Assembly (NCBI RefSeq): GCF_046292685.1
Contig: NZ_JBKBQM010000027.1
Span: forward strand, 1-42,346
Direction of reading: 5' to 3'
Origin: Wagnerdoeblera sp046292685
Lineage (GTDB): Bacteria; Pseudomonadota; Alphaproteobacteria; Rhodobacterales; Rhodobacteraceae
Length of the DNA: 42,346 nt
Below are positions 22,992 through 31,057 of this stretch, one piece after another. The notes under the pieces were generated by a model that worked only from the letters and a program-made list of their open reading frames with translations, was not told where the DNA came from and did not search any database. Positions within the stretch are counted from its first letter, which is position 1. Each line of letters begins with the position of its first letter. The position numbers and the translations under genes were made by a program.

Positions 22992-24173
22992 CTACAGCAC
23001 CTGGGCGATGGCTCGCGCCAGCACCGGCACGCTGCCCCGGTTCAGCCCGGCAATGTTGATCCGGCTGTCGTCCACCATGTAGATCGCATGCTCGTTGCGC
23101 AGCCGCGCCACCTGATCGGGCGAAAGCCCGAGGCGCGAGAACATGCCGCGATGGCGGGCGACGAAATCGAAGCGGTCCGAATTGGTCAGCTGGCGCAGTT
23201 CCGCCGCCAGCTGTTCGCGCAACGACAGCATGGACAGGCGCACCTCCTCCAGTTCCGCCTGCCAGTCGGCGCGCAAGGCGGGCGTGTCCAGCACCGTCTG
23301 CACCAGCCGCGCGCCGTGATCGGGCGGGAAGGAATAGTTCAGCCGGTTCAGCATGGCGAGGTTGGCCTGCACCGTGCCGCGATCCGCCCCTTCGGGCACC
23401 ACGGCCAGCAGGATGCCGACCCGTTCGCGGTAAACCCCGAAGTTCTTGGAACAGCTTGCCGCAATCAGCAGTTCGGGCAGGCGCTGCGCCAGCAGCCGGG
23501 TGCCGAAGGCATCCTCCTCCAGCCCGTCGCCGAAGCCCTGGTAGGCAATGTCCACCAGCACCGTTGCGCCCGAAGCCGCCAGCGCATCGGCCACCCGGAC
23601 CCATTCGGCATCGGTCAGGTTGGCGCCCGTGGGGTTGTGGCAGCAGCCGTGCAGCAGCACCACGTCGCCCGGGGCCACGCGGCGCAGATCGGCCAGCATC
23701 CCGGCGGCGTCCACGCCGCCGGTGGCTTCGTCGAAATAGCGGTAGGTGGCGACCTTCAGCCCCAGATCCTTGCAGATCGCGGGATGGTTCGGCCAGGTCG
23801 GGTCCGACATCCAGACGGTCGCCCCCGGCACGGTCTTGCGGATCAGGTCGAAGGCAATGCGCAGCGCCCCCGTGCCGCCCGGCGCGGCGGCCGCCGCCAC
23901 ACGGGCCGCAGGCACGGCATCGCCCAGCACCAGCCCGGCCATTGCGGCGTGAAAGGCGGTATCGCCAGCAAGGGCAACATAGGTCTTGGTCGTCTCGGCC
24001 TGCCAGACGGCCTGGCCCGCCGCGCGCACCGCGCGCATCACCGGGGTCTGTCCGCTGGCATCCTTGTAGACGCCGACGCCAAGGTCGATCTTGTCGCTCC
24101 GCGGATCGGCGCGATACAGCGCCATCAGCTGGATGATCTTGTCCTCGGGCTGCGGTTGCAGGCGTTCCAGCAT
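22992..24173 (-). CDS. Aromatic amino acid aminotransferase (TyrB/AspC type)
   Basis: A 393-residue class-I PLP aminotransferase of the AspC/TyrB branch. It shows KIDLGVGVYKD (28-38), PGGTGALR (98-105), NPTG (180-183), VDIAYQGFGDG with Asp208, and the PLP lysine Lys243 in ASCSKNFGVYRERVG. It transfers amino groups from aromatic amino acids or aspartate to 2-oxoglutarate. Whether aspartate or tyrosine is preferred cannot be read from the sequence. It begins three bases after the sseA stop, so the two are one operon. Confidence 0.9.
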   Translation of the reverse strand: MLERLQPQPEDKIIQLMALYRADPRSDKIDLGVGVYKDASGQTPVMRAVRAAGQAVWQAETTKTYVALAGDTAFHAAMAGLVLGDAVPAARVAAAAAPGGTGALRIAFDLIRKTVPGATVWMSDPTWPNHPAICKDLGLKVATYRYFDEATGGVDAAGMLADLRRVAPGDVVLLHGCCHNPTGANLTDAEWVRVADALAASGATVLVDIAYQGFGDGLEEDAFGTRLLAQRLPELLIAASCSKNFGVYRERVGILLAVVPEGADRGTVQANLAMLNRLNYSFPPDHGARLVQTVLDTPALRADWQAELEEVRLSMLSLREQLAAELRQLTNSDRFDFVARHRGMFSRLGLSPDQVARLRNEHAIYMVDDSRINIAGLNRGSVPVLARAIAQVL

Positions 24174-24176
24174 GGC

Positions 24177-25028
24177 TTATCCTCTTTCCACGGGCATGTC
24201 TTCGTACATGCCCCATTCCGCCCACGACCCGTCATACAGCGCATGGTTTCGGTGCCCGATACGCTCCAGCCCCAGGCTGAGGATCGCGGCCGTCACCCCC
24301 GACCCGCAGGTGGTGATGACCGGCTTGCCCAGATCCACCCCGGCCGCCTCGAAGGCCGCGCGCAGGGCATCGGGCGATTTCATCGTGCCATCGGGATTCA
24401 GCATCTGCTGCCAGGGCAGGTTGCGCGCGCCCGGAATATGGCCCTGCCGCAGGCCGGGGCGGGGTTCGGGTTCGTCCCCGGCAAAACGTCCGGGGCTGCG
24501 CGCATCGACGATGGCATGGCTGCCCAGCTTGGAAGCCTGCGCCACCTGCGTCACATCCTTTACCAGCCCGGCGTTGCGCTGCACGGTGATGTGGCGGTCG
24601 CGCAGGATGGGGGGCATGTCCTCGACCGGGCGGCCCTCGGCCTGCCATTTGGCAAAGCCGCCGTCCAGCACTGCCACATCCGTCTTGCCCATCAGCCGGA
24701 AGGTCCACCAAACGCGCGGGGCCGAAAACAGGCCCATGCCATCGTAGACCACCACCTGATGCCCGTCGCCGATGCCCATCGCGCGCATCCGGCTGACGAA
24801 CTTTTCCACCGGCGGGGCCATGTGGGGCAAGGGGCTGCGGATATCGGAAATCTCGTCGATGTCGAAGAAACGCGCGCCCGGGATATGGGCTGCATCGTAT
24901 TCGGCCCGCCCGTTGCGCCCCATCTCCGGCAGATACCACGAGGCGTCGATCACCCGCAGGTCGGGGTCTTTCAGATGCGCCTCGAGCCAGGCGGTGGAAA
25001 CCAGCGTCTTCGGGTCGTCAGGCGTCAT
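24177..25028 (-). CDS. sseA: 3-Mercaptopyruvate sulfurtransferase
   Basis: A 283-residue protein of two rhodanese domains. The first (about 10-140) lacks the cysteine; the second carries Cys241 in TTCGSGVTA. The CGSGVT loop is that of 3-mercaptopyruvate sulfurtransferases rather than thiosulfate:cyanide rhodanese (usually CRKGVT). It moves sulfur from 3-mercaptopyruvate to thiol acceptors, in the cytoplasm. Pairing with an aminotransferase is sensible because cysteine transamination makes 3-mercaptopyruvate; this link is inference. Confidence 0.92.
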   Translation of the reverse strand: MTPDDPKTLVSTAWLEAHLKDPDLRVIDASWYLPEMGRNGRAEYDAAHIPGARFFDIDEISDIRSPLPHMAPPVEKFVSRMRAMGIGDGHQVVVYDGMGLFSAPRVWWTFRLMGKTDVAVLDGGFAKWQAEGRPVEDMPPILRDRHITVQRNAGLVKDVTQVAQASKLGSHAIVDARSPGRFAGDEPEPRPGLRQGHIPGARNLPWQQMLNPDGTMKSPDALRAAFEAAGVDLGKPVITTCGSGVTAAILSLGLERIGHRNHALYDGSWAEWGMYEDMPVERG

Positions 25029-25157
25029 GGCGGGCCCTTTCCTGCAATCTTTCCTGACTTAGCCGCTGACCGGGAACAGGGCAAGCGGCGGGGCGGGGCG
25101 GCGGATGGACATTCCGCCGCCCTTGCGGTTCACTCGCGCCACCAAGGGGGAAAGACC

Positions 25158-26576
25158 ATGCAGAACACTTCCGAAATCCCGCACCTGGTCGAGCGTCATC
25201 AGGACGACCTGATCGGGCTGGCCGACCGCGTCTGGGGCATGCCCGAGACGCTGTATGCCGAATGGCAATCCTGCGCCGAACATGCCGCCATGCTGCGCGC
25301 CAAGGGGTTTCGGATCACGGAAAACGTCGCCGGCCTGCCGACGGCGGTGATGGGCGAGGCAGGGAACGGCGGCCCGGTCATCGCCATTCTCGGCGAATAC
25401 GACGCGCTGCCGGGCCTGAGTCAGGTGGCCGGCATCGACTACCGGCAAGAGGTGGAAGCCGGCGGCAACGGGCACGGCTGCGGGCACAACCTGCTCGGCT
25501 CGGCCGCGATGCTGGCCGCCTGCGCCGTCAAGGACTGGCTGGAGGCGACCGGCACCCCCGGCCGCGTGCGCTATTACGGTTGCCCGGCCGAAGAAGGCGG
25601 CGCGGCCAAGACCTTCATGGTGCGCGACGGCGCCTTCGACGATGTGGACGCCGCGATCACCTGGCACCCAAGCTGCTTTACCCGGGTGGACGACCCGCTG
25701 GCACTGGCCAACACCCGGATGGACTTCACCTTTACGGGCCGCGCCGCCCATGCCGCTGCTTCGCCGCATCTGGGCCGGTCGGCGCTGGACGCGGTGGAAC
25801 TGATGTCGGTGGGCGTGAACTACATGCGCGAACACATGGTGCAGGATGCACGCATCCACTACGCCTATCTCGATGCCGGGGGCAAGGCGCCCAACGTGGT
25901 GCAGTCCACGGCCAGGGTGCGCTATTCCATCCGCGCGTTGAAGCTGGCCGACATGCTGGCGCTGGTCGAACGGGTCAGAAAGGTGGCCGAGGGTGCCGCG
26001 CTGATGACCGAAACCACCGTAGAGGCGCGGGTGTTCACCGCGGTGTCGAACCATCTGGAAAACCTGACGATGGACCGGGCGATGCAGGCCGCGCTGGACG
26101 AATTGGGCGGCGTGCCCTTCGACGAGGAGGATCGCGCCTATGCCCGCCGCATCCAGGCCACGCTGAGCGCCCAGGACATCGCCACCGAATGGGCCATCGT
26201 CGCGCGCGAGCCCGAGCCGGGCGTGGAACTGTGCGACTGGGTGGTGCCGATGCGCCCGGGCGGCGAGGTGCTGATCGGGTCCACCGACGTGGGCGATGTC
26301 ACCTGGAAGGTGCCGACCACCGAGGTTCTGGTGGCCACCTGCGCCATCGGCACCCCGTTCCACAGCTGGCAACTGACCGCACAAGGCAAGTCGGGCATCG
26401 CGCACAAGGGCATGGTGCATGCCGCCAAGGCGATGGGGCGGGTCGCGCAGATGCTGCTGGCCGACCCCGCCCTGCTGGCCGAGGCCAAGGCCGAACACGC
26501 GCGGCGGCTGGAAAAGACGCCCTATATCTGCCCGTTGCCCGCCGACCTGCCGGCACCGATCTTGCCCCGCCCCTGA
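25158..26576 (+). CDS. M20-family amidohydrolase, AbgB-like
   Basis: A 472-residue M20D peptidase. Metal ligands and catalytic residues are visible: GEYDALPG (79-86, Glu80/Asp82), GHGCGHN (105-111), PAEEGG (143-148, Glu145/146) and TWHP (His170). A dimerisation (lid) domain follows (about 180-300). The length and start resemble p-aminobenzoyl-glutamate hydrolase subunit B (AbgB), which cleaves folate breakdown products. AbgA and the AbgT transporter are not adjacent, so the substrate is uncertain. AAGGGGGAAAG precedes the ATG. It is divergent from sseA. Confidence 0.85.
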   Translation: MQNTSEIPHLVERHQDDLIGLADRVWGMPETLYAEWQSCAEHAAMLRAKGFRITENVAGLPTAVMGEAGNGGPVIAILGEYDALPGLSQVAGIDYRQEVEAGGNGHGCGHNLLGSAAMLAACAVKDWLEATGTPGRVRYYGCPAEEGGAAKTFMVRDGAFDDVDAAITWHPSCFTRVDDPLALANTRMDFTFTGRAAHAAASPHLGRSALDAVELMSVGVNYMREHMVQDARIHYAYLDAGGKAPNVVQSTARVRYSIRALKLADMLALVERVRKVAEGAALMTETTVEARVFTAVSNHLENLTMDRAMQAALDELGGVPFDEEDRAYARRIQATLSAQDIATEWAIVAREPEPGVELCDWVVPMRPGGEVLIGSTDVGDVTWKVPTTEVLVATCAIGTPFHSWQLTAQGKSGIAHKGMVHAAKAMGRVAQMLLADPALLAEAKAEHARRLEKTPYICPLPADLPAPILPRP

Positions 26577-26648
26577 CCCCTGCCGTCCTGCATCGGCATG
26601 ACGGCTGCGCCCCAATGCCCCTGCGGCCCTCCCGGCCCGGGCGTTGGA

Positions 26649-26757
26649 TGCCTCCGGCGGGGATATTTGGGTCAAGGTGAAACGGGCAGCTGCTTCACCT
26701 TGAAACAAATATCCCGGGGTGAGCCGCGGCACGCGGCGAGGGGCAGCGCCCCTCTGC
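26649..26757. repeat. Dispersed intergenic repeat, head-to-head pair (copies C1 and C2)
   Basis: C1 (26649-26683) is on the minus strand and contains only the core (GGGGATATTTGGGTCAAGGT read on plus). C2 (26693-26757) is on plus and complete: CTTCACCTTGAAACAAATAT, CCCGGGG, then a CCGCG/CGCGG dyad and a GGGGC/GCCCC dyad. The two cores face away from a 10-base centre, so the pair forms a large inverted repeat. It fills most of the 203-base gap between the converging amidohydrolase and mepA genes. Confidence 0.85.
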
Positions 26758-26779
26758 GCCGCAAGGGGCCGGTGCGCGG

Positions 26780-27664
26780 TCAGGGGGCGGCAAGCACCGC
26801 GGCGCAGCGTTGCGGCAGATCGGCCATGGTATAGTCGCGCGGGCCGCGGGGGCGCGGCTCCTTGGGTTGCTTCGGGTCGGGCTTGGGCGGGTTCAGATAT
26901 TCGGTCACCCACCACATCAGCGTTTCGTCGCACCCGTTGCCGCCCTTGGACAGTTCGGCGACCGTGGGTTTCTGCGTCTCGCAGCCCGAGGCGTCGGCAG
27001 GGCATTTCAAGCGCACATGGAAATGCGCGTCGTGCCCGTAGATCGGGCGGATTTTCTGCAGCCAGCGGGTATCGGCGGGGGTTGCGGTCTTGCACATCTC
27101 GATCTTCACAGCGGCGGCGACAAAGATGCGGTCCACCCGCGGGTCCAGTGCGGCGGCGCGCATGATGGCGTGGTGCGAGGCCGTCCACTCGGCGGTGACG
27201 CCGCGCTGATCGGCGGTGCGGACCACGGCGGAACTGATCTTTTCCCGCTCGGCGCGGCTGAGGTTGAGCCGCCGGGCCGGCAGCATCCAGATGTCGGCGT
27301 CCAGCCCGATCTGGTGGCTGGCGTGGCCCGAGGTCATCGGGCCGCCGCGCGGCTGGCTGATATCGCCGACATAGATCCCGCGCCAGCCGTGGCGCGTGGC
27401 CTCGACCGACAGATCCTGGAGAAAGCGGATCATCTCGGGGTGGCCCCAGTTGCGGTTCCGGCTGAGCCGCATCGCCTGCCAGGTCGGCCCGGTTTCGGGC
27501 AGTTGCACCAGCCCGGCTGCGCAGCCGCGCGCATAGCTGCCGATGGGTTCGGGCGCCTGCCGGCTGGCGGCCTTGTGTGCGCCGAACAGCTGGTTGGCCT
27601 TTGGTTCGGCCTGCGCCGCCGCCGGCGTCAGCAAGGCCGCGATCAGGAGGAGGGTTCGGACCAT
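26780..27664 (-). CDS. mepA: Penicillin-insensitive murein endopeptidase
   Basis: A 294-residue periplasmic LAS-type (M74) metallopeptidase that cuts the D-Ala-mDAP crosslinks of peptidoglycan. A signal peptide (about 1-19) precedes QLFGAHKAAS. Zinc-site motifs are SGHASHQIGLDADIW (112-126; His117 and Asp124 match the E. coli ligands) and YGHDAHFHVRLKCP (about 225-238). Cysteines at 48 and near the C-terminus may form disulfides. The start at 27664 overlaps the 3' end of the MFS gene by 22 bases, which implies coupled expression. The ribosome site (GAGGAGGGTT) lies inside that gene. Confidence 0.93.
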   Translation of the reverse strand: MVRTLLLIAALLTPAAAQAEPKANQLFGAHKAASRQAPEPIGSYARGCAAGLVQLPETGPTWQAMRLSRNRNWGHPEMIRFLQDLSVEATRHGWRGIYVGDISQPRGGPMTSGHASHQIGLDADIWMLPARRLNLSRAEREKISSAVVRTADQRGVTAEWTASHHAIMRAAALDPRVDRIFVAAAVKIEMCKTATPADTRWLQKIRPIYGHDAHFHVRLKCPADASGCETQKPTVAELSKGGNGCDETLMWWVTEYLNPPKPDPKQPKEPRPRGPRDYTMADLPQRCAAVLAAP

Positions 27665-28992
27665 GCTTTCGGCTCTCCGTCGGGTTTGACGAAGACTAGC
27701 AGCAGGAGGCCGATCAGGAAAAGAACGATCAGGGGAACGATACCCAGCTGTTGCGACCCGGTCGCCTGCGTCGTGATTCCGATCGAAAGCGGCGCCATCC
27801 ACGACATCGCCTTTCCCGACAACGCATAAAGCCCGAAGGATTCGGTCATCTTGTCGGGGTCGGACTGGCGCACCATCATCGTGCGGCTGGCCGATTGCAG
27901 CACCCCGCCGCCGGCCCCGATCAGGCAGCCGAGCACGTAGAAGGCGATGTCGGGCAGGATGCTGTCGGGCCCGACGGGCAGGCCGAACACCTCGGTGCGG
28001 CTGACATAGACGATGCCAAGGCAGACCGCAGCCAGCAGCAGAACCGACAGCAGGATCACCGGCTTGGGCCCATAGCGGCTGTCGGCGCGCCCGCCCGCCC
28101 AGGCGAACACCGCCCCGGTGATCGCCGCCAGAATGCCGAAGACGCCCACATCGGTGACCGCCCAACCCAGCACGCCGGCCGCATAGATGCCGCCGAAGGT
28201 ATACATGCCGTTCAGCGCATCGCGGTAGAACATCGACGAACCGAGATAGGCGAACAGGCTGCGGTTGCGCGGCAGCGCGCGCAGGGTGGCCAGCGTTTCG
28301 GGCACCGCGCCGCGGACGGCGGCCAGGATGCCGATGCCGGGGCGTCGCGGTTCGCGCACCCACAGAAAGAACGGCACCATGAACACCGCGAACCAGATCG
28401 CGGTAAAGGGGCCCACGGCCCGCGTGCCTTCTCGGGCGGCGGCATCCAGCCCGAACAGCGGGGCGATGCCGATCAGCGTGGTGCCGCTGGCGCCTTCGGC
28501 GAGGAACAGCAGCATCAGGATCAGCGCCAATACCCCCCCGGCATAGCCGAAGGCCCAGCCGGAGCCGGAAATCTTGCCCAGCTCCTCTGGCGGGGCGAGG
28601 TCGGGCATCATCGCATTGGTAAAGGTGGTGGCGAATTCCATGCCGATCAGCCCGACGCAGAACGAGAGCATCACCCACCAGACGTTGAAGCTGTCGGGCG
28701 CCGACCACCACAGCCCCCAGGCGCCCAGCACATAGAGCAGCGAAAACAGCCAGATGAAGGCCATGCGCCGCCCCGCCTTGTCGGCGATCGCCCCAAGCAC
28801 CGGCGAGGCCAGCGCGATCAGGAAACCGGCCGCGCCGATGCCGTAGCCCCAGATGGTCTGGGCCATGGTGCCGTCGCCCACGACCGACACGACATAGGGG
28901 CCGAAAACGAAGGTCAGGAGCAGCGTGTTGTAAGGTTGGCTGGCCCAGTCGAAGAAATACCAGCCCCAGATCCGCCGCCGCGCGTCTGTCAT
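27643..28992 (-). CDS. UMF1-family (Atg22-like) MFS transporter
   Basis: A 449-residue membrane protein with about 12 hydrophobic segments. The N-terminal WGWYFFDWASQPYNTL is the hallmark of the UMF1/Atg22-like branch of the major facilitator superfamily, and SPVLGAIADKAGRR is the TM2-3 loop. Substrates of bacterial members are not established; the yeast relative exports amino acids from the vacuole. GGGAGGGGGCAGG precedes the ATG. It overlaps mepA at its 3' end, and murein-peptide handling is a possible but unproven link. Confidence 0.88.
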   Translation of the reverse strand: MTDARRRIWGWYFFDWASQPYNTLLLTFVFGPYVVSVVGDGTMAQTIWGYGIGAAGFLIALASPVLGAIADKAGRRMAFIWLFSLLYVLGAWGLWWSAPDSFNVWWVMLSFCVGLIGMEFATTFTNAMMPDLAPPEELGKISGSGWAFGYAGGVLALILMLLFLAEGASGTTLIGIAPLFGLDAAAREGTRAVGPFTAIWFAVFMVPFFLWVREPRRPGIGILAAVRGAVPETLATLRALPRNRSLFAYLGSSMFYRDALNGMYTFGGIYAAGVLGWAVTDVGVFGILAAITGAVFAWAGGRADSRYGPKPVILLSVLLLAAVCLGIVYVSRTEVFGLPVGPDSILPDIAFYVLGCLIGAGGGVLQSASRTMMVRQSDPDKMTESFGLYALSGKAMSWMAPLSIGITTQATGSQQLGIVPLIVLFLIGLLLLVFVKPDGEPKAWSEPSS

Positions 28993-29125
28993 TTCCTGCC
29001 CCCTCCCGCACCCGCGCCAGCGCGGGCAACACCGCGATCAAACAGGGAAAACCCCGGGAATGGCAAGTGAAGCTTTTGCGCAAGCCGCGCGGATGGTCCG
29101 TCGCGGGCTTCGGGGCCATGACCCT

Positions 29126-29151
29126 GGGCCGGAAACCGCGGGTTCCGGCCC
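29126..29151 (-). terminator. Hairpin downstream of leuA
   Basis: A perfect 9-base stem (GGGCCGGAA/TTCCGGCCC) with an 8-base loop lies 16 bases past the leuA stop. There is no T-run on either strand. It is the only structure seen in the 174-base gap between leuA and the MFS gene. Confidence 0.5.
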
Positions 29152-29166
29152 GGGGGGGCTGCGGGT

Positions 29167-30744
29167 TCAGACGCTGTCCTGGTAGTAGACCGACTTCACG
29201 TTGTCGCCCGGCGCCGACTTGGCGCGCCGCACCACCAGGCGATTCAGCGCGTTGATATAGGCCTTGACGCTGGCGACGATGGTATCGGTGTCGGCCGACT
29301 GGCCGGTCACGATGCGGCCGTCCTCCTCCAGCCGGACCGAAACCGTGGCCTGCGCGTCGGTGCCTTCGGTGACGGCATGGACCTGATAGAGTTGCAGGCG
29401 GGCCTTGTGCTTCCACAGATCCTTGACGCAGTTGAAGGCGGCATCGACCGGGCCGTCGCCGGTGGCGTCGGTGGCATGGTCGACGCCGTCGATGGTCAGC
29501 ACCATTTCGGCCTCGGCCCGGCCGCCGGTGCCGCAGATCACGCGCAGCGACTTGAGGTTCAGCGTGTCGTTTTCGGCGTTTGCCGCCTGGTCGGCCACCA
29601 GCGCGAGCAGGTCGTCGTCGTAGACTTCCTTCTTGCGGTCGGCCAGCGCCTTGAAGCGGACGAACACATCGTTCAGCTGGTTGTCGGCCAGCTCGTAGCC
29701 CAGCTCGCGCAGCTTGGCGCGCAGTGCGGCGCGGCCGGAATGCTTGCCCATGGCGATGTTCTTGGCCGTCAGGCCGATATCCTCGGGGCGCATGATCTCG
29801 AACGTTTCCACGTTCTTCAGCACGCCGTCCTGATGGATGCCGCTTTCGTGCAGAAAGGCATTCTTGCCGACGATGGCCTTGTTGGGCTGCACCACGAAGC
29901 CCGACACCGTGGAAACCCGGCGCGACAGGTGCATGATCTTCGTCGTGTCGACGCCGGTGCGATAGGGCAGGATGTCGTTGCGCACGCGCAGCGCCATCAC
30001 CACTTCTTCCAACGCGGTGTTGCCGGCCCGTTCGCCCAGGCCGTTGATCGTGCATTCGATCTGGCGTGCCCCGGCCTCGACCGCGGCCAGGCTGTTGGCC
30101 GTGGCCATGCCCAGGTCGTTGTGGCAATGCGTGGCGAAGACCACGGTATCGGCCCCCGGAACCCGTTCCAGCAACATGCGGATCAGGCGCGCGCTTTCGA
30201 ACGGGTAGGTGTAGCCTACAGTATCGGGAATGTTGATGGTGGTGGCCCCGGCCTTGATCGCGATTTCCACCACGCGGCACAGATAGTCGTGTTCGGTCCG
30301 GGTGGCGTCCATCGGCGACCACTGCACGTTGTCGCACAGGTTGCGGGCATGGGTGACCGTGGCATGGATGCGCTCGGCCATCTGGTCCATGGTCAGGTTC
30401 GGAATCGCCCGGTGTAGCGGCGACGTGCCGATGAAGGTGTGGATGCGCGGCTGGCGGGCGTGTTTCACCGCCTCCCAGCAGCGGTCGATATCGGTGAAGT
30501 TGGCACGCGCGAGGCCGCAGATCACCGAATTGCGGCTGTTGCGCGCAATCTCGGACACCGCGGCGAAGTCGCCTTCGGAGGCGATGGGAAAGCCCGCCTC
30601 GATGATGTCCACGCCCATTTCATCCAGCAGGCCGGCGATTTCCAGCTTTTCGTCGTGGGTCATGGTGGCGCCGGGCGACTGTTCGCCATCGCGCAGCGTG
30701 GTGTCGAAGATCAGGACGCGGGGTTGGGTGGAGGTATCGGTCAT
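29167..30744 (-). CDS. leuA: 2-Isopropylmalate synthase
   Basis: A 525-residue enzyme that condenses acetyl-CoA with 2-oxoisovalerate, the first step of leucine synthesis. The HMGL-like barrel contains FDTTLRDGEQSPG (13-25) and the metal-site HCHNDLG. The C-terminal regulatory domain (about 390-515) is the leucine-binding allosteric domain. Length fits the bacterial type. The ribosome site is modest (CTCAGGAACC), next to a stretch able to pair with the leucine codons of the leader. No leuBCD genes are adjacent. Regulation by leucine attenuation is inferred from the leader peptide at 30819-30905. Confidence 0.96.
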   Translation of the reverse strand: MTDTSTQPRVLIFDTTLRDGEQSPGATMTHDEKLEIAGLLDEMGVDIIEAGFPIASEGDFAAVSEIARNSRNSVICGLARANFTDIDRCWEAVKHARQPRIHTFIGTSPLHRAIPNLTMDQMAERIHATVTHARNLCDNVQWSPMDATRTEHDYLCRVVEIAIKAGATTINIPDTVGYTYPFESARLIRMLLERVPGADTVVFATHCHNDLGMATANSLAAVEAGARQIECTINGLGERAGNTALEEVVMALRVRNDILPYRTGVDTTKIMHLSRRVSTVSGFVVQPNKAIVGKNAFLHESGIHQDGVLKNVETFEIMRPEDIGLTAKNIAMGKHSGRAALRAKLRELGYELADNQLNDVFVRFKALADRKKEVYDDDLLALVADQAANAENDTLNLKSLRVICGTGGRAEAEMVLTIDGVDHATDATGDGPVDAAFNCVKDLWKHKARLQLYQVHAVTEGTDAQATVSVRLEEDGRIVTGQSADTDTIVASVKAYINALNRLVVRRAKSAPGDNVKSVYYQDSV

Positions 30745-30818
30745 GGCTTGGTTCCTGAGTTGTCTGCTTGCGGTCCCGGGCGCTGGTCACCTCCGAGCGG
30801 TCGCGCCCAAAGGCACGC
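30745..30818 (-). promoter_or_regulatory. leuA attenuator region
   Basis: Between the leader stop and leuA two structures can be drawn. One is a 6-base stem GGGCGC/GCGCCC (30808-30803 with 30783-30778). The other is an 8-base pairing of the leader Leu codons (GTCTGCTT, 30844-30837) with AAGCAGAC (30769-30762) just upstream of the leuA ribosome site. The second would be blocked by a ribosome stalled on the Leu codons. No long T-run follows the first hairpin, so translational attenuation is as likely as termination. Confidence 0.5.
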
Positions 30819-30905
30819 TCAGAGGCAGCTAAGGAGAAGCAGACCACGGGGCAGCCGCAGGGCAGAAACCCCGTAGGCAATGGCGATATGAGCATCCCGT
30901 GTCAT
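30819..30905 (-). CDS. leuL: Leucine-rich leader peptide of leuA
   Basis: A 28-codon reading frame in the leuA 5' region ends RLPRGLLLLSCL. Four consecutive leucine codons (CTG CTT CTC CTT) and one more before the stop give the control cluster expected of a leu operon leader. The ATG at 30905 is the last plausible start before the cluster; longer in-frame starts lie upstream. The stop is 74 bases before the leuA ATG. Ribosome stalling here when leucyl-tRNA is scarce should relieve attenuation. I see no strong ribosome site, as is common in leaders. Confidence 0.75.
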   Translation of the reverse strand: MTRDAHIAIAYGVSALRLPRGLLLLSCL

Positions 30906-31057
30906 GGCCGCGACTATACCGGCGCCGAAGCGGATGGAAAGCGAAAAATGACGCCGCCGGATCGGGCCGGCCCCAAGCCGAGGTTGTCGGGTGGCGCTGT
31001 TCCTGTTACCCCCGGGCATACGGAGACGGATGGCCTCAAGTGCGCCGAGGGCGAGCC

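Noticed and set aside
22053..26576. A 1507-codon open frame covering several genes
   Set aside because: Its last 472 codons are the real amidohydrolase, starting at 25158. The upstream part lies antisense to truA, the aminotransferase and sseA, and is an artefact of very high GC content.
26780..30337. A 1185-codon minus-strand frame across mepA, MFS and leuA
   Set aside because: Only the last 294 codons (mepA) show a signal peptide and conserved motifs. The rest is in the wrong frame relative to the MFS and leuA proteins.
30778..30808. The GGGCGC/GCGCCC stem as a proven leu terminator
   Set aside because: The stem is short and is not followed by a T-run; it is kept only as part of a possible attenuator.
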